DNA of 64,000 nt from Pseudomonas mandelii (GCF_024138395.1 NZ_JAMYDU010000011.1:79964-143963), one strand, 5' to 3'; counted from the stretch's first letter, positions 18,233 to 27,082 are shown. The notes: generated by a model not told the origin, from the sequence alone. Made by a program: numbers and translations.

Positions 18233-19542
18233 ATGCTCACGTCACAGTTCGTGAGTACGCCAGGCTCACGACAACTGCGGTTGCGCCTGGTGATCTCGAC
18301 TGTGCGCAGATATCTGAAACTGCCTTCGACTGGCTATGCGAGCTGAGCGCAAGCTTTAGTAAGGGTGGCGCAACCTTGCTGCAGGTCGAAGGTCGACGCT
18401 CGCTCAAATGGGATAGCTATGTAGGTGTAATTGAAACGCCTTGTGGCACAATTTTGGAGATATTACCCAAACATTTTGAAAAGCATGGCTGCAAGGCCAA
18501 GAGTCGTAGCCTGCTGCGCAAGTTAATTCAAGCGGCCTTATCGCTGAAACCGCGTCAGGTTTCGGTGGCAGGGCTGGAGCTATTCGATGCCCCACTGACG
18601 GAATGGGTGATGGGACAGTTCTTGGGTGAGCTGGATCTTCTGGTAAAGCGTGGCATTCGCTTCGACTATCAACGCGTCGAAGAAGATCAGCGCTTTTTGC
18701 GTGGGCAGCTCAATGTAGTGGCCCAGATTCGCCAGCCGCCGGGACGGCAGCATCACTTCCAGGTTCGTCACGATGTGTTTCTGCCGAACCGGGCGGAAAA
18801 CCGCTTGCTTAAACTCGCGTTGGAGCATGTGGCAAAGAGCACTAAGGACGCCGCCAATTGGCGATTAGCGAGTGAACTGCGCACCATAATGACAGAAGTG
18901 CCTGCAAGCCGGCACGAGACACAAGACTTACGTGCCTGGAGTCGTGATCGCTTGATGGCTCATTACCAGGCAATCAAACCTTGGTGCGAGCTGATCCTTA
19001 ATCAGCAGATGCCGATTGCCGTGAGCGGCGGATGGCGGGGGATGAGCCTGTTATTCCCTATGGAAAAATTGTTTGAACGTTACATCGAGAATTGGCTGCG
19101 AAACCAGTTACAGCCAGTTGCCAAGTTAAAGGCTCAGTCGGCCAGCCAGTATCTGTGCGGCCACGACAACGCTCGGATGTTCTGCTTGAAGCCGGACTTG
19201 CTCATCGATACGCCCGGGCAACGCTGGATTCTGGACACAAAGTGGAAACGAATTGATATGCGCAGGCGTGAGAAGAACTACGACCTCAGGCAGAGTGATT
19301 TCTATCAGCTGTTCGCCTATGGCCATAAATATCGCAAAGGCACAGGCGTGCCGAAGCTGGTGCTGATTTATCCGTATTGGTCAGGGTTGCAGGAGGCGCT
19401 ACCGGTTTTCCATTACGGTGATGGGATGAGTTTGTGGGTATTACCTTTTGATTTGGATAATGACTGCTTGCTGGACGCAGGCACTGCCGGTATTCCTCTG
19501 AAACATGAAACCTCCAAAGCCGCGTTGGAGGTGAGAGAATAA
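18229..19542 (+). CDS. mcrC: McrC-type restriction endonuclease subunit
   Basis: This 437-aa nuclease partner of McrB has the PD-(D/E)XK core visible as KPDLLIDTP followed by WILDTKWK in the last third, preceded by FRGQLN-like FLRGQLNVV and NRAENRLLKLALEHV, conserved in the family. McrC binds the McrB ring and cuts the DNA once McrB has translocated. The only in-frame start is a TTG at 18229, inside the mcrB stop (TTTGA), with GGAGG almost touching it. Initiation is therefore probably by reinitiation from mcrB, keeping the two subunits in proportion. The pair is complete and shows no frameshift. Confidence 0.88.
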   Translation: MNAHVTVREYARLTTTAVAPGDLDCAQISETAFDWLCELSASFSKGGATLLQVEGRRSLKWDSYVGVIETPCGTILEILPKHFEKHGCKAKSRSLLRKLIQAALSLKPRQVSVAGLELFDAPLTEWVMGQFLGELDLLVKRGIRFDYQRVEEDQRFLRGQLNVVAQIRQPPGRQHHFQVRHDVFLPNRAENRLLKLALEHVAKSTKDAANWRLASELRTIMTEVPASRHETQDLRAWSRDRLMAHYQAIKPWCELILNQQMPIAVSGGWRGMSLLFPMEKLFERYIENWLRNQLQPVAKLKAQSASQYLCGHDNARMFCLKPDLLIDTPGQRWILDTKWKRIDMRRREKNYDLRQSDFYQLFAYGHKYRKGTGVPKLVLIYPYWSGLQEALPVFHYGDGMSLWVLPFDLDNDCLLDAGTAGIPLKHETSKAALEVRE

Positions 19543-19576
19543 GCCATTACCAACCGCCTTTGACCTTGCCCCGCGC

Positions 19577-19735
19577 ATGACCCCACCGGCTCGCAGGCCG
19601 GCTCAATTGATGGATGAACTGTTGCAATCGTTGGTTAGCGGCAATGTGCATTCACTAATCGCTAGCTCAGCGCTCCATTATGAGTGTGAGTTCATTCATC
19701 CCTTTGTCGATGGGAGAGATCGGATTTACGCTTCT
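19577..19735 (+). pseudogene. Relic of a Fic-family protein gene
   Basis: About 50 codons read like the core of a Fic/AMPylator protein: LMDELLQSLVSG, then HSLIASSALHYECEFIHPFV and a damaged active-site loop. The family motif is HPFxDGNGR; here it reads HPFVDGRDRI, with the Asn lost, and homology ends at once. Both ends are missing, and a MITE starts about 30 bp downstream. Not functional. Confidence 0.65.
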
Positions 19736-19763
19736 TTTGGCCGATTCGCGAAGGTCTGTAGTC

Positions 19764-19949
19764 GGCCGATTCTGTTGAAAAAGTCGGTTCTTCCAGACTG
19801 CCCGCCCGCTGACGGCTGAAAACACCTTTTTTGCGTGTCGCTACGCGAAATCTGAGCCCGGAGTCTTCTGCTCAAAGCAAAGATTTCAAACTCAAGCGCG
19901 TACTTTTCTATCGTGGAAGCTATGGTCGACTTTTTCAACAGAATCGGCC
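19764..19949 (-). mobile_element. 186-bp MITE, copy 2 (inverted relative to copy 1)
   Basis: It is bounded by GGCCGATTCTGTTGAAAAAG and CTTTTTCAACAGAATCGGCC, perfect 20-bp terminal inverted repeats. The reverse complement of its interior aligns with copy 1 at 7968-8152 over most of the length. Copies 1 and 2 face each other around the whole STAND/Orc1/McrBC block. Confidence 0.78.
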
Positions 19950-20228
19950 AGAAGCGGGTACTCAAATGCATCCGCAAAACGCAGCTATTCAGCTAGCGGT
20001 AAAGACGACAACACTTTTTCCCATTTCGAGGCTACCTAAGCGCTCAGTTGAAATTTGCCCGGCACGTCGTTGGCGTACGCGTGAGCGTGAGCTTTTTACA
20101 AATAATGCCTCTATTTTAATAAAGATTTTTTTGTTGTTGCCGATACATTCATGACTTTTGTTAAAGTCAATTGGATTTAGCTGCGTATAAGGGGGAAGTT
20201 TTGGGGAATAAAAGAAAACAGTCCTATT

Positions 20229-21137
20229 GTGAATACTCAAGTCCCAGCTCGAACTGAGATGGCGGAGCTATCGAAGACTGGCAAAATTTTGGCGTATATA
20301 AAAGCGCATCCGATTGCCGCCGTTGTGGTGTTGGCAATGCCCGCCACTCCATTTATCTACCAAGTGGCAGGTGATTTGTCAGATGGAAAATGGTCTGGTG
20401 AGGCGACGCTTTATCTGCACAGTGAGCCGCTTGAAAGTGATTCGCCAGTTTATATGTTTTACGCAAGCCCTACGGTTTCAGAATCAGAGCGCATTATAGT
20501 TCCTGTGGAAGTGTCGGTATTAAATAACTCAAGGAAGGCGGCGAAAAGCGTCAACCTGTCTCTGAAATACGTCAAGGCAACCGATCGCGATAAATTGCCT
20601 GAAAGCGCGCAGACACACTCTGGCTCGCTTGGCGCGGCAGATATAATGCATGATACAAACTCAAACGATAGTTACGTATATTCCAACTATCGAATCGCAC
20701 TGATGCCACCTGCAGATAAGATCTCTTTTACAGATGGTGCGTTTGCCGTGCCCAATTATTTGGGAAAGGATACGCCTGTCTATATGTCGCCTGGTTCGGG
20801 TCTGGATGTCAATGCATCTCTATCTAGTGAAACGCAATCAAAGCATGAGTGGGATATTAGGTATAGAGGGGTTGTTGCCAAAGACAACAAAGGGGTAGGA
20901 GACTGGATCAAGCGGGACTATGGAGAGTATATCGCTATCGAACTTAGGGAAAAAGAAGGATTTTGGCGTTATTTGTGGGGATGGGCCACGGCAACAAAGG
21001 TTACCGTATTTAGCTTCTCTCCTAAATTTCGAACTGACGAAAGCCATAAGATTTATGTGCCTCTTAAAAATCCTGAAGAATATAAAGGATATCGCTTTAG
21101 TCCTTACGCAAAAGAATTAATTTTCGGCGTTAACTGA
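20229..21137 (+). CDS. Membrane-anchored protein of unknown function
   Basis: This 302-aa protein has one predicted transmembrane segment (about residues 31-48, IAAVVVLAMPATPFIYQVA) after a short polar N-terminus. A beta-rich domain follows with no cysteines and no motif I recognise, so most of it probably faces the periplasm. The GTG at 20229 lacks a clear ribosome site; an ATG at 20259 is an alternative. The gene is more AT-rich than its neighbours and uses rarer codons, which suggests separate transfer. It is the last gene before the right repeat cluster of cassette A. A membrane effector for the neighbouring defence genes is possible but not shown. Confidence 0.6.
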   Translation: MNTQVPARTEMAELSKTGKILAYIKAHPIAAVVVLAMPATPFIYQVAGDLSDGKWSGEATLYLHSEPLESDSPVYMFYASPTVSESERIIVPVEVSVLNNSRKAAKSVNLSLKYVKATDRDKLPESAQTHSGSLGAADIMHDTNSNDSYVYSNYRIALMPPADKISFTDGAFAVPNYLGKDTPVYMSPGSGLDVNASLSSETQSKHEWDIRYRGVVAKDNKGVGDWIKRDYGEYIAIELREKEGFWRYLWGWATATKVTVFSFSPKFRTDESHKIYVPLKNPEEYKGYRFSPYAKELIFGVN

Positions 21138-21270
21138 GTGCCGCGTTTTCAGATTAGTTCTCGTCAGTTTTTTTGTTCGAGAGCAGAACACTAGCCTGGG
21201 GCTTCGAGCAGAGTTTGAAATAAAAACTGAATAGCCCCTTATTTTGTAGGTGTCATGCCCCATTGGGATG

Positions 21271-21457
21271 GGCCGATTTCTGCCTGTCGCCATCGTCAGC
21301 TTTGGGGAGTGATAGCCGCCCGTTACGAGAGGCAGTAATCGGCCGTTCTCCGCCGGTCGTCACTACGGCGTGTGCTGGTCAAGTCGAATGCAAACGGTTG
21401 ATCAACACGAATGTAATTGACTGGTCAGTGACAATGCAAATGGTCAAGTCCATGCAA
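21271..21457 (-). repeat. Right end of cassette A: inverted 23-bp repeat cluster
   Basis: The reverse complement of 21373-21457 contains several TTGCATT..CTGACCAG units like those at 7813-7901, with the outer unit again ACTTGACCA. An identical 20-base word, GGCCGATTTCTGCCTGTCGC, occurs about 100 bp inside this end (21271-21290) and at the right end of cassette B (29429-29448). The two right ends are therefore homologous beyond the repeats. Confidence 0.75.
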
Positions 21458-22281
21458 TTACGCAGGCTTACATTAATAACCGACGAACGACCACCCGGCC
21501 ATGGAAAGCCACCGGTCTCCAAGGTCTTCCAGCGCTACCGATTGGCGCAAAAGTCGCCCCCAAAATACTGTTGACCGCTAGCAGAACGAGCGCTAAACCA
21601 AACTATACAAGCGCTGTCCTCGACAGCACCCAGGTAGCCAGAACCTTTGAGGCTACGCCACATTGTGGTGGTTCCCCCCCAAAGTGCGATTAGCGTCCGG
21701 CGGCTCGCACGGTCACAGCGATGTGATGGATGCCACTTCGTCCAGAATGCCCACTGCGGCAACTAATGCCCCTCCTGACTGCTCTGCAGCAACTTATCCG
21801 CTTGGCCATTTCTTGCGCCAACCTGTTGCCCGTCTCTTTGCCCCCTAAAGAGACGGGCGAATCTCACACTGCTGCAGCCCTGCTCGCATGGGGCTTTGCG
21901 GCTTCCCCCCTCGTGACAATCGGCGTGACAAACGCCGAATGCTCACTCGCCACAGCGATGCCGATGATGGTGCCGCAGCCCATGAAATGGACTGCACCTG
22001 ACTGACAGTCAGGCATGCCCCGGTCATCGCATCACTGCCTTCACCCGACTCAATATCTCGCGGCGCTGGTCTCGTCAGCCAGTGCAGCCTCCACCCGCCC
22101 ACTTCTACGGAAGTGTTCAGGAGGCCAGATCATGAGATGCCCAAGCTCCCGGCCGTAAGGAGCCGTCAGTCCCGCGTTAGTGGACAAACCTCACAGGTCG
22201 CAGGGGCCTTGATCCCTGATAACACTCAACAACCGTGGCGGGATGAGTGAGGACGAAGTCGATAATCTCAGGAGAATTTCG
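21458..22281. other. Non-coding stretch with a perfect 12-bp hairpin
   Basis: There is no convincing gene in about 820 bp. At 21828-21858 there is a perfect inverted repeat, GCCCGTCTCTTT / AAAGAGACGGGC, with a 7-base loop and no U tract. The rest looks like decayed sequence leading to the DUF3987 module; the promoter of that module is probably near its end. Confidence 0.5.
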
Positions 22282-23679
22282 ATGCAACTGTGCGAAGCGT
22301 TCGAACCCCCACAACCATTGCTGGAGTGCCAGCAGGCGCCACTGCCCTACCCGGTCGAAGCACTCGGGGATCTGTTGGGCCCTGCGGTCGAGCGACTGGC
22401 CGAGGTGATTGGCGTGCCCTGCGCCATGGCTGCACAGTCGGTGCTGGCTACCGCTGCCTTGGTGAGCCAGGGCCACGCCAATGCCCAACTCGACGGTCGA
22501 ACCTATCCGCTGTCCCTCTACCTACTGACGGTGGCGTCCTCGGGGGATCGCAAAAGCGCGGTGGATCACCTGGCATTAAGGGCAGCGCGCGACTGGGAGC
22601 GGCAACAGTGGACCCTGTATGCGGAAAAGCTCAAAGCCTATCGCGCCGCTACCAGCATCATGGCCAAACCCAAAACCTCAAAGAAGCACGCGGAGGCGGA
22701 AGGCGGAGAACTATCCGAGCCGGTACCGCCGAGACTGATCATTGCCGAGCCCACCATTGAGGCTCTAGTCAAAAGTCTGTGCCATGGCTTGCCCAGCATG
22801 GGCTTGTTCAATGATGAAGGTGGACAGTTCTTGGGCAGCAGCACCATGAGCAAAGAGAATCTGCTCAAGGCGATCACCACCTTGTCGACACTGTGGGATG
22901 GCAGCCCGATCGACCGGGCCCGCTCTATGGCCGGAGAAAGCCTGCGCGCTTATGACCGCCGCCTCAGCCTGCACCTGATGCTGCAGCCCTACCTGGCCAA
23001 CCAGCTGTTCAAAGACCCGGTGATCAATGGCCAAGGCATCCTCGGCCGTTGCCTGATCAGTTGGCCCGAGCGCCTGGCCGGCCAGCGACTTTACAAGGCG
23101 ATCGACCTGACCCGAGATGCCAAAGTCCAGCACTACCAACAGCGGATCACCGCCCTGCTGCAAAAGCCCTGGTCGCTTCACCAGGATGGCTCACTCAATC
23201 CTGCCACGCTGGAGCTGACTCCCCGCGCCCGCCGGGCCTGGATTGATATTCATGACACCATCGAGTGCCAGTCTGGCGAGTTCGGCGAGCTGGCCGGTAT
23301 CCAACCTGTCGCAGGCAAGGCGGCGGCGAATGTACTGCGTATCGCAGGCGTGCTGGCCATGGTTGAAGAGGCCAGTGCGTTGGACGAAGCACACATCCAG
23401 CGCGCCTCCACGCTGATGGATTACTACCTGGCTGAGATTCAGCGCTTGACCGAACAGGAGCCGGTCAATAGCCGACGTGAGGAAGCGGATCGGCTGCTGC
23501 GCTGGCTGGTGCAGAAAGGCTGGACCCACTTCACCGTCCGCGACGTCAATCGCAACGGCCCTCGTTTTGCGCGCAAGAGCGCTGACCATACCGCTTCTTT
23601 ATTGGTCGTGCTGATCACTCATCGCTGGCTGAGCAGCCGCGACGGAAAAACTTTCGAGGTCCGCCATGTTTCGCCTTAA
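22282..23679 (+). CDS. DUF3987 (YfjI-type) helicase/primase-like protein
   Basis: This 465-aa island protein has the DUF3987 pattern: a loop VASSGDRKSAVDH that resembles a degenerate Walker A near residue 100, and a later FNDEGGQFLG acidic motif. The family is related to helicase domains of mobile-element replication proteins, but the activity is unproven. I place the start at the ATG at 22282, which has AGGAGA seven bases upstream. The longer frame from 22243 lacks a ribosome site. It overlaps the next gene by 14 bp and opens a four-gene module in which every gene overlaps the next. Confidence 0.7.
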   Translation: MQLCEAFEPPQPLLECQQAPLPYPVEALGDLLGPAVERLAEVIGVPCAMAAQSVLATAALVSQGHANAQLDGRTYPLSLYLLTVASSGDRKSAVDHLALRAARDWERQQWTLYAEKLKAYRAATSIMAKPKTSKKHAEAEGGELSEPVPPRLIIAEPTIEALVKSLCHGLPSMGLFNDEGGQFLGSSTMSKENLLKAITTLSTLWDGSPIDRARSMAGESLRAYDRRLSLHLMLQPYLANQLFKDPVINGQGILGRCLISWPERLAGQRLYKAIDLTRDAKVQHYQQRITALLQKPWSLHQDGSLNPATLELTPRARRAWIDIHDTIECQSGEFGELAGIQPVAGKAAANVLRIAGVLAMVEEASALDEAHIQRASTLMDYYLAEIQRLTEQEPVNSRREEADRLLRWLVQKGWTHFTVRDVNRNGPRFARKSADHTASLLVVLITHRWLSSRDGKTFEVRHVSP

Positions 23680-24025
23680 TGACGCGGTGCGCCGCTACCA
23701 GGCGCAACATCAACCACAACCTGAATCACGGCGTGTCGCCGCCTCTGTCGCCACCCTGTCGCCACGCGCCAGGCCAGTAACGACGCGGGTTGTCGCCACT
23801 GTCGCCGCTGTCGCCACACCACCAATTGACCCTGCCCACCTCGCCCTGCTGGTCGAGCAACTGCGCAAGGAAGGGGCACTGTTGCAACACCACGAGAACG
23901 CCCTCCTGATCCGCCCGACACACTGGCAGCAGATGGTCAGGCTCAGTCCTCACTGGAAAGCCGTGCTGCTCTTTCTGCAAACAAACGAAAACGGTGATGA
24001 CGATGGCACTAGTCGGTCGGCGTGA
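23666..24025 (+). CDS. Small protein of the DUF3987-recombinase module
   Basis: This 119-aa protein starts inside the end of the DUF3987 gene and ends inside the recombinase gene. Residues 25-50 are low complexity (VAASVATLSP, VVATVAAVATPP), because the DNA there is a run of TGTCGCC repeats. The second half (DPAHLALLVEQLRKEGALLQ) looks helical and folded. I do not recognise the family. Translation coupling with both neighbours suggests a role in the same process. Confidence 0.6.
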   Translation: MFRLNDAVRRYQAQHQPQPESRRVAASVATLSPRARPVTTRVVATVAAVATPPIDPAHLALLVEQLRKEGALLQHHENALLIRPTHWQQMVRLSPHWKAVLLFLQTNENGDDDGTSRSA

Positions 24026-24983
24026 GGGTCGCAACTTTGGCTATGGCCGCCAGCTGAGCTACGCCGGCCCACAAGCGCTAAAGGATCTATTTGCCGGCGG
24101 CCACTTCGCCACGGTGAAAGCGCATAGCGATCGCTGGCAAGCGTTCGTGCGTTGGTGTCGTTCAGAGGACGGCCCTGGTTACAACGATGCGCGCCAGATC
24201 GATCGACTAACGCTGCAGGACTACGCCGCTTACCTGCGCCAGCAGATCCAACAAGGCGAGCTCAGCATCGCCACCGCGCAGAACCGCCTGAGCAGCGTCA
24301 ACCGCACCATCGCCGCGCTGCGCGGTGATCAGGACGTCAGGATCGCCAGTCCGAGCCAGGCGTTAGGACTGCGGCGCTCGAGCGTACGCACCCGCGCGCC
24401 AGATGGCCAAGACCGCCAACAGCTGCGGCGAGTGCTTGAGGTGCTTGGCAAGCAGCAACACGAGCGGGTGGCGGCGATTGTCCTGTTGGCCCGAGAAACC
24501 GGCATGCGCCTGCGCGAAGCGATCCTGGCTGACCTGCCACGCTTACACCGCGAAGCCGAACACTTAGGCCGCATCAACATCCAGGACGGTACCAAAGGCG
24601 GGCGTTCAGGCGCTTCAGCGCCGCGATGGGTTGTGGCCAATGAAGAGGTGAAAGCGGCACTGCAGTTGGCTCATCATGCGTCGCCGCCCGGCAGCCGCTA
24701 CTTGCTGGCCCGCGACGAAAGCTACGCCGCGTTCCTGCAACAGACCGTGCTCCCCGCCCGCGAAATACTGCACGAACAAGGGCTGAAGGGCTTTCATGAA
24801 CTGCGAGCAGCCTACGCATGCGAGCGTTACGAACAGCTCACGGGGCACGTCGCACCGGTCAATGGTGGTCACGGCTATCGCATTGACCGCGGCCTCGATC
24901 AACGGGCGCGCCAACAGATCAGCCTTGAGCTCGGGCATTACCGAGTCGATGTAGTTTCGGCCTACATTGGAGGTCGAGAGTGA
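24003..24983 (+). CDS. Second tyrosine recombinase (integrase-domain protein)
   Basis: This protein of about 326 residues has an N-terminal SAM-like domain (FVRWCRSEDG, RLTLQDYAAYLRQQ) and a catalytic domain. Visible are Arg in ARETGMRLREAI, His-x-x-Arg in GFHELRAAYACERY, His in ELGHYRVDVV and Tyr in SAYIGG. It is not a P4-type integrase and resembles the Integrase_1 group that travels with DUF3987 genes. The ATG at 24003 with GGTGA upstream is preferred; ATGs at 23994 and 23997 are also in frame. Its stop overlaps the GTG of the next gene. It may resolve or mobilise part of the island. Confidence 0.8.
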   Translation: MALVGRREGRNFGYGRQLSYAGPQALKDLFAGGHFATVKAHSDRWQAFVRWCRSEDGPGYNDARQIDRLTLQDYAAYLRQQIQQGELSIATAQNRLSSVNRTIAALRGDQDVRIASPSQALGLRRSSVRTRAPDGQDRQQLRRVLEVLGKQQHERVAAIVLLARETGMRLREAILADLPRLHREAEHLGRINIQDGTKGGRSGASAPRWVVANEEVKAALQLAHHASPPGSRYLLARDESYAAFLQQTVLPAREILHEQGLKGFHELRAAYACERYEQLTGHVAPVNGGHGYRIDRGLDQRARQQISLELGHYRVDVVSAYIGGRE

Positions 24984-25273
24984 CCAAACCATTCGATATA
25001 GCGCTGTTCCTGAGCGGCGTACTGACCGGCTCGCAGGTCACGCAGCAACGACACCTACGGCAAGCCCGAATCATGCAAGCGGCCATTCAACAGCGATGGC
25101 AGCGAGACAATCCCTGGACCTGGCAGCTCAAGCATGTGCGCTGGTTTCTCACTCAGCACCTGAAAGACCATTCCGGCACCACCCGGTATTACTATCGACT
25201 CACCGCTCTGCTGATCTGGAAGCGATTAGGGAACGGCCGGCAATTGCTGATGGATCGCTCGAATCGTGAGTAG
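24980..25273 (+). CDS. Small protein after the second recombinase
   Basis: This 97-aa basic protein is rich in Gln, Arg and Trp (QRWQRDNPWTWQLKHVRWF). It starts at a GTG that overlaps the recombinase stop (GTGA). The composition suggests nucleic-acid binding, possibly an accessory factor for the recombinase. I recognise no family. Confidence 0.6.
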   Translation: MTKPFDIALFLSGVLTGSQVTQQRHLRQARIMQAAIQQRWQRDNPWTWQLKHVRWFLTQHLKDHSGTTRYYYRLTALLIWKRLGNGRQLLMDRSNRE

Positions 25274-25378
25274 GCAGCCTTCCAGGCACACTTGTCCGCC
25301 GTCATCTATCTCAGCGCGGATATCCTCTTGCTGATGAACCTGCTCGAAGCACACGCGGCAACGGCAAAAAGCGGCCAT
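25226..25378 (-). CDS. Possible small cysteine-rich protein
   Basis: This 50-aa frame, beginning MAAFCRCRVCFEQVH and continuing QVCLEGCLLTIRA, has CxC-x2-C and C-x3-C pairs that could bind one zinc ion. It overlaps the end of the preceding gene by 48 bp in convergent orientation and has no clear ribosome site. It could be a real small gene or chance. Confidence 0.35.
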   Translation of the reverse strand: MAAFCRCRVCFEQVHQQEDIRAEIDDGGQVCLEGCLLTIRAIHQQLPAVP

Positions 25379-25577
25379 GAACGGACATTCACAATAGGAC
25401 ACATACAATAAAATCGCGGGCACGTACAAGGATGAGGTAAGAGAGACTCAGTCTGGAGAAAAAACCGTCTAAAACAAGAAAATAGTGAAAAGGCTTTTGC
25501 TAACATAATGTGAGTGATGCGCTTCTCTGCCGGTGCAGAGACCAAGCCTAAAAATACAACTTCTAGGATGGACAAGA

Positions 25578-26894
25578 ATGAGCTTCAATAAATCGGAAGA
25601 GCGGCTTGGTGAATTGACACGAAGAACTTTTTTGTCGATGTGGACTTATCAAAGTCCGCATTATGCCAAGGGGAAAGAGCTATGCGATGCTTTAGTGGTT
25701 TTTGGTAACGATGTGATTATCATGTCTGATAAATTAATCAACTTCGATGATCAAGCTAACAAAAGTGTTGCTTGGGAACGCTGGTACAGAAAAGCTGTAG
25801 CCGGGAGCATTCGGCAGCTTCGTGGCGCTTTCAATCAACTGGTAAAATTCCCTGAGCGTATATTCTGCGATGTACATGCGTCCTCACCATTCCCTTTAGT
25901 TATTCCTAAACCTGAAAATATGCGTGTTCACCTCATAGCAGTAGCCAATGGTTGTGATGATGCTCATCTTCGGTCTCTGGGGTATCCGGGGTTATGTATA
26001 GATACGCACTGTGATAATGATAGTCCGTTCATGAGTGTGGGAGTTAAGTACCCAGAATTCGTGCATGTTTTTAGCACTGCCGCGCTGGAAGCAATTTTTA
26101 ATTGTTTCGATACAACTCGTGACCTTATTGACTATCTTGCACGAAAGCAGGAGGCACTAAATGGCGAAGAAAGATTTTTGATTCACGGAGAAGAGAATCT
26201 CGTTGCTGCTTATGTAATGAGTCAGTCTGGCAACTCTGACTTCTATATACCAAGTGACGACTTTCCGATCGAAAACGGGGTTAAAACTGTACCTGCTGGG
26301 CTTTGGGATTTATATGCAAAAAGCCCATTACGAGAAAAGCGCGACAAAATCAGAATATCATCATACGTAGTTGATGATCTTATCGATCATATGGCAGAAG
26401 AATATAATTCTGGATCACTTATAATTGGACAAGATCAACCATTTTCATACCATGAGAAATTCCTTAGAATAATGGCTTCTGAGTCACGTTTGAGTCGACA
26501 GATTATGAGTAAAACCTTGCAAGGCATTATATACGAGGACTCATCGACTTTTTGGTGTAATATTTCTGAATCAAAAGATGTTCCTGGGTTAATGTACCTA
26601 TGGTTAGTATATCCAGTCGTACCTGAGCATATTACAGATGAAGACCTTGAGATCATGCTCACCGTACATTTAAGTCAATATATTACGGTTGCACTATACA
26701 AGTTCCCCCATGCAACATCCATCTTTGGAATTTGCCTTCCAAATCATGCTTCAAATAGAAGATCTCGTGGATTTCAATTTTTTTCTGGGGAGTCACGTTG
26801 TGATGAGATGAAAAAAGACGCAGATAAGCTTGAGCAAGAGCAAGGGATTTTAAATAATATCGAAACTTACAACTTCATAAGTCAGCGTCTGTAG
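25578..26894 (+). CDS. Possible PD-(D/E)XK-type protein, unknown function
   Basis: This 438-aa protein has near its N-terminus KELCDALVVFGNDVIIMSDK: an acidic pair, two hydrophobic beta strands and S-x-K, spaced as in many PD-(D/E)XK nuclease folds. The rest (HLIAVANGCDDAHLRSLG, SRRSRGFQFFSGE) gives no family. The ATG at 25578 has AGGATGG upstream; the frame is open from a GTG at 25533. The gene is much more AT-rich than the backbone and stands alone, a sign of recent transfer. It lies in an island of defence genes, so an anti-phage nuclease is a reasonable guess, not a finding. Confidence 0.5.
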   Translation: MSFNKSEERLGELTRRTFLSMWTYQSPHYAKGKELCDALVVFGNDVIIMSDKLINFDDQANKSVAWERWYRKAVAGSIRQLRGAFNQLVKFPERIFCDVHASSPFPLVIPKPENMRVHLIAVANGCDDAHLRSLGYPGLCIDTHCDNDSPFMSVGVKYPEFVHVFSTAALEAIFNCFDTTRDLIDYLARKQEALNGEERFLIHGEENLVAAYVMSQSGNSDFYIPSDDFPIENGVKTVPAGLWDLYAKSPLREKRDKIRISSYVVDDLIDHMAEEYNSGSLIIGQDQPFSYHEKFLRIMASESRLSRQIMSKTLQGIIYEDSSTFWCNISESKDVPGLMYLWLVYPVVPEHITDEDLEIMLTVHLSQYITVALYKFPHATSIFGICLPNHASNRRSRGFQFFSGESRCDEMKKDADKLEQEQGILNNIETYNFISQRL

Positions 26895-27082
26895 AATAGG
26901 CAATAGTCGAAGCCGCCTGCGCAGCCAGCGGCAGAAATATGAGAACGGATAAAACTAATGTGGAGCGAATGCTTTTCACGATGTTTACCCACGATTGAGC
27001 TTCATCGCCCTGTGCCGGTTTCTTGGTGTAGCTGCCGAAGCCCCGAAGGACGGGGCAGTACTACAGCGGCCTTTCGGTGGTC

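Noticed and set aside
21241..22200. Possible transposase gene for the repeat-bounded cassettes
   Set aside because: Looked for DDE transposase or IstB/TnsC-like motifs in all frames here and in the rest of the island and saw none.
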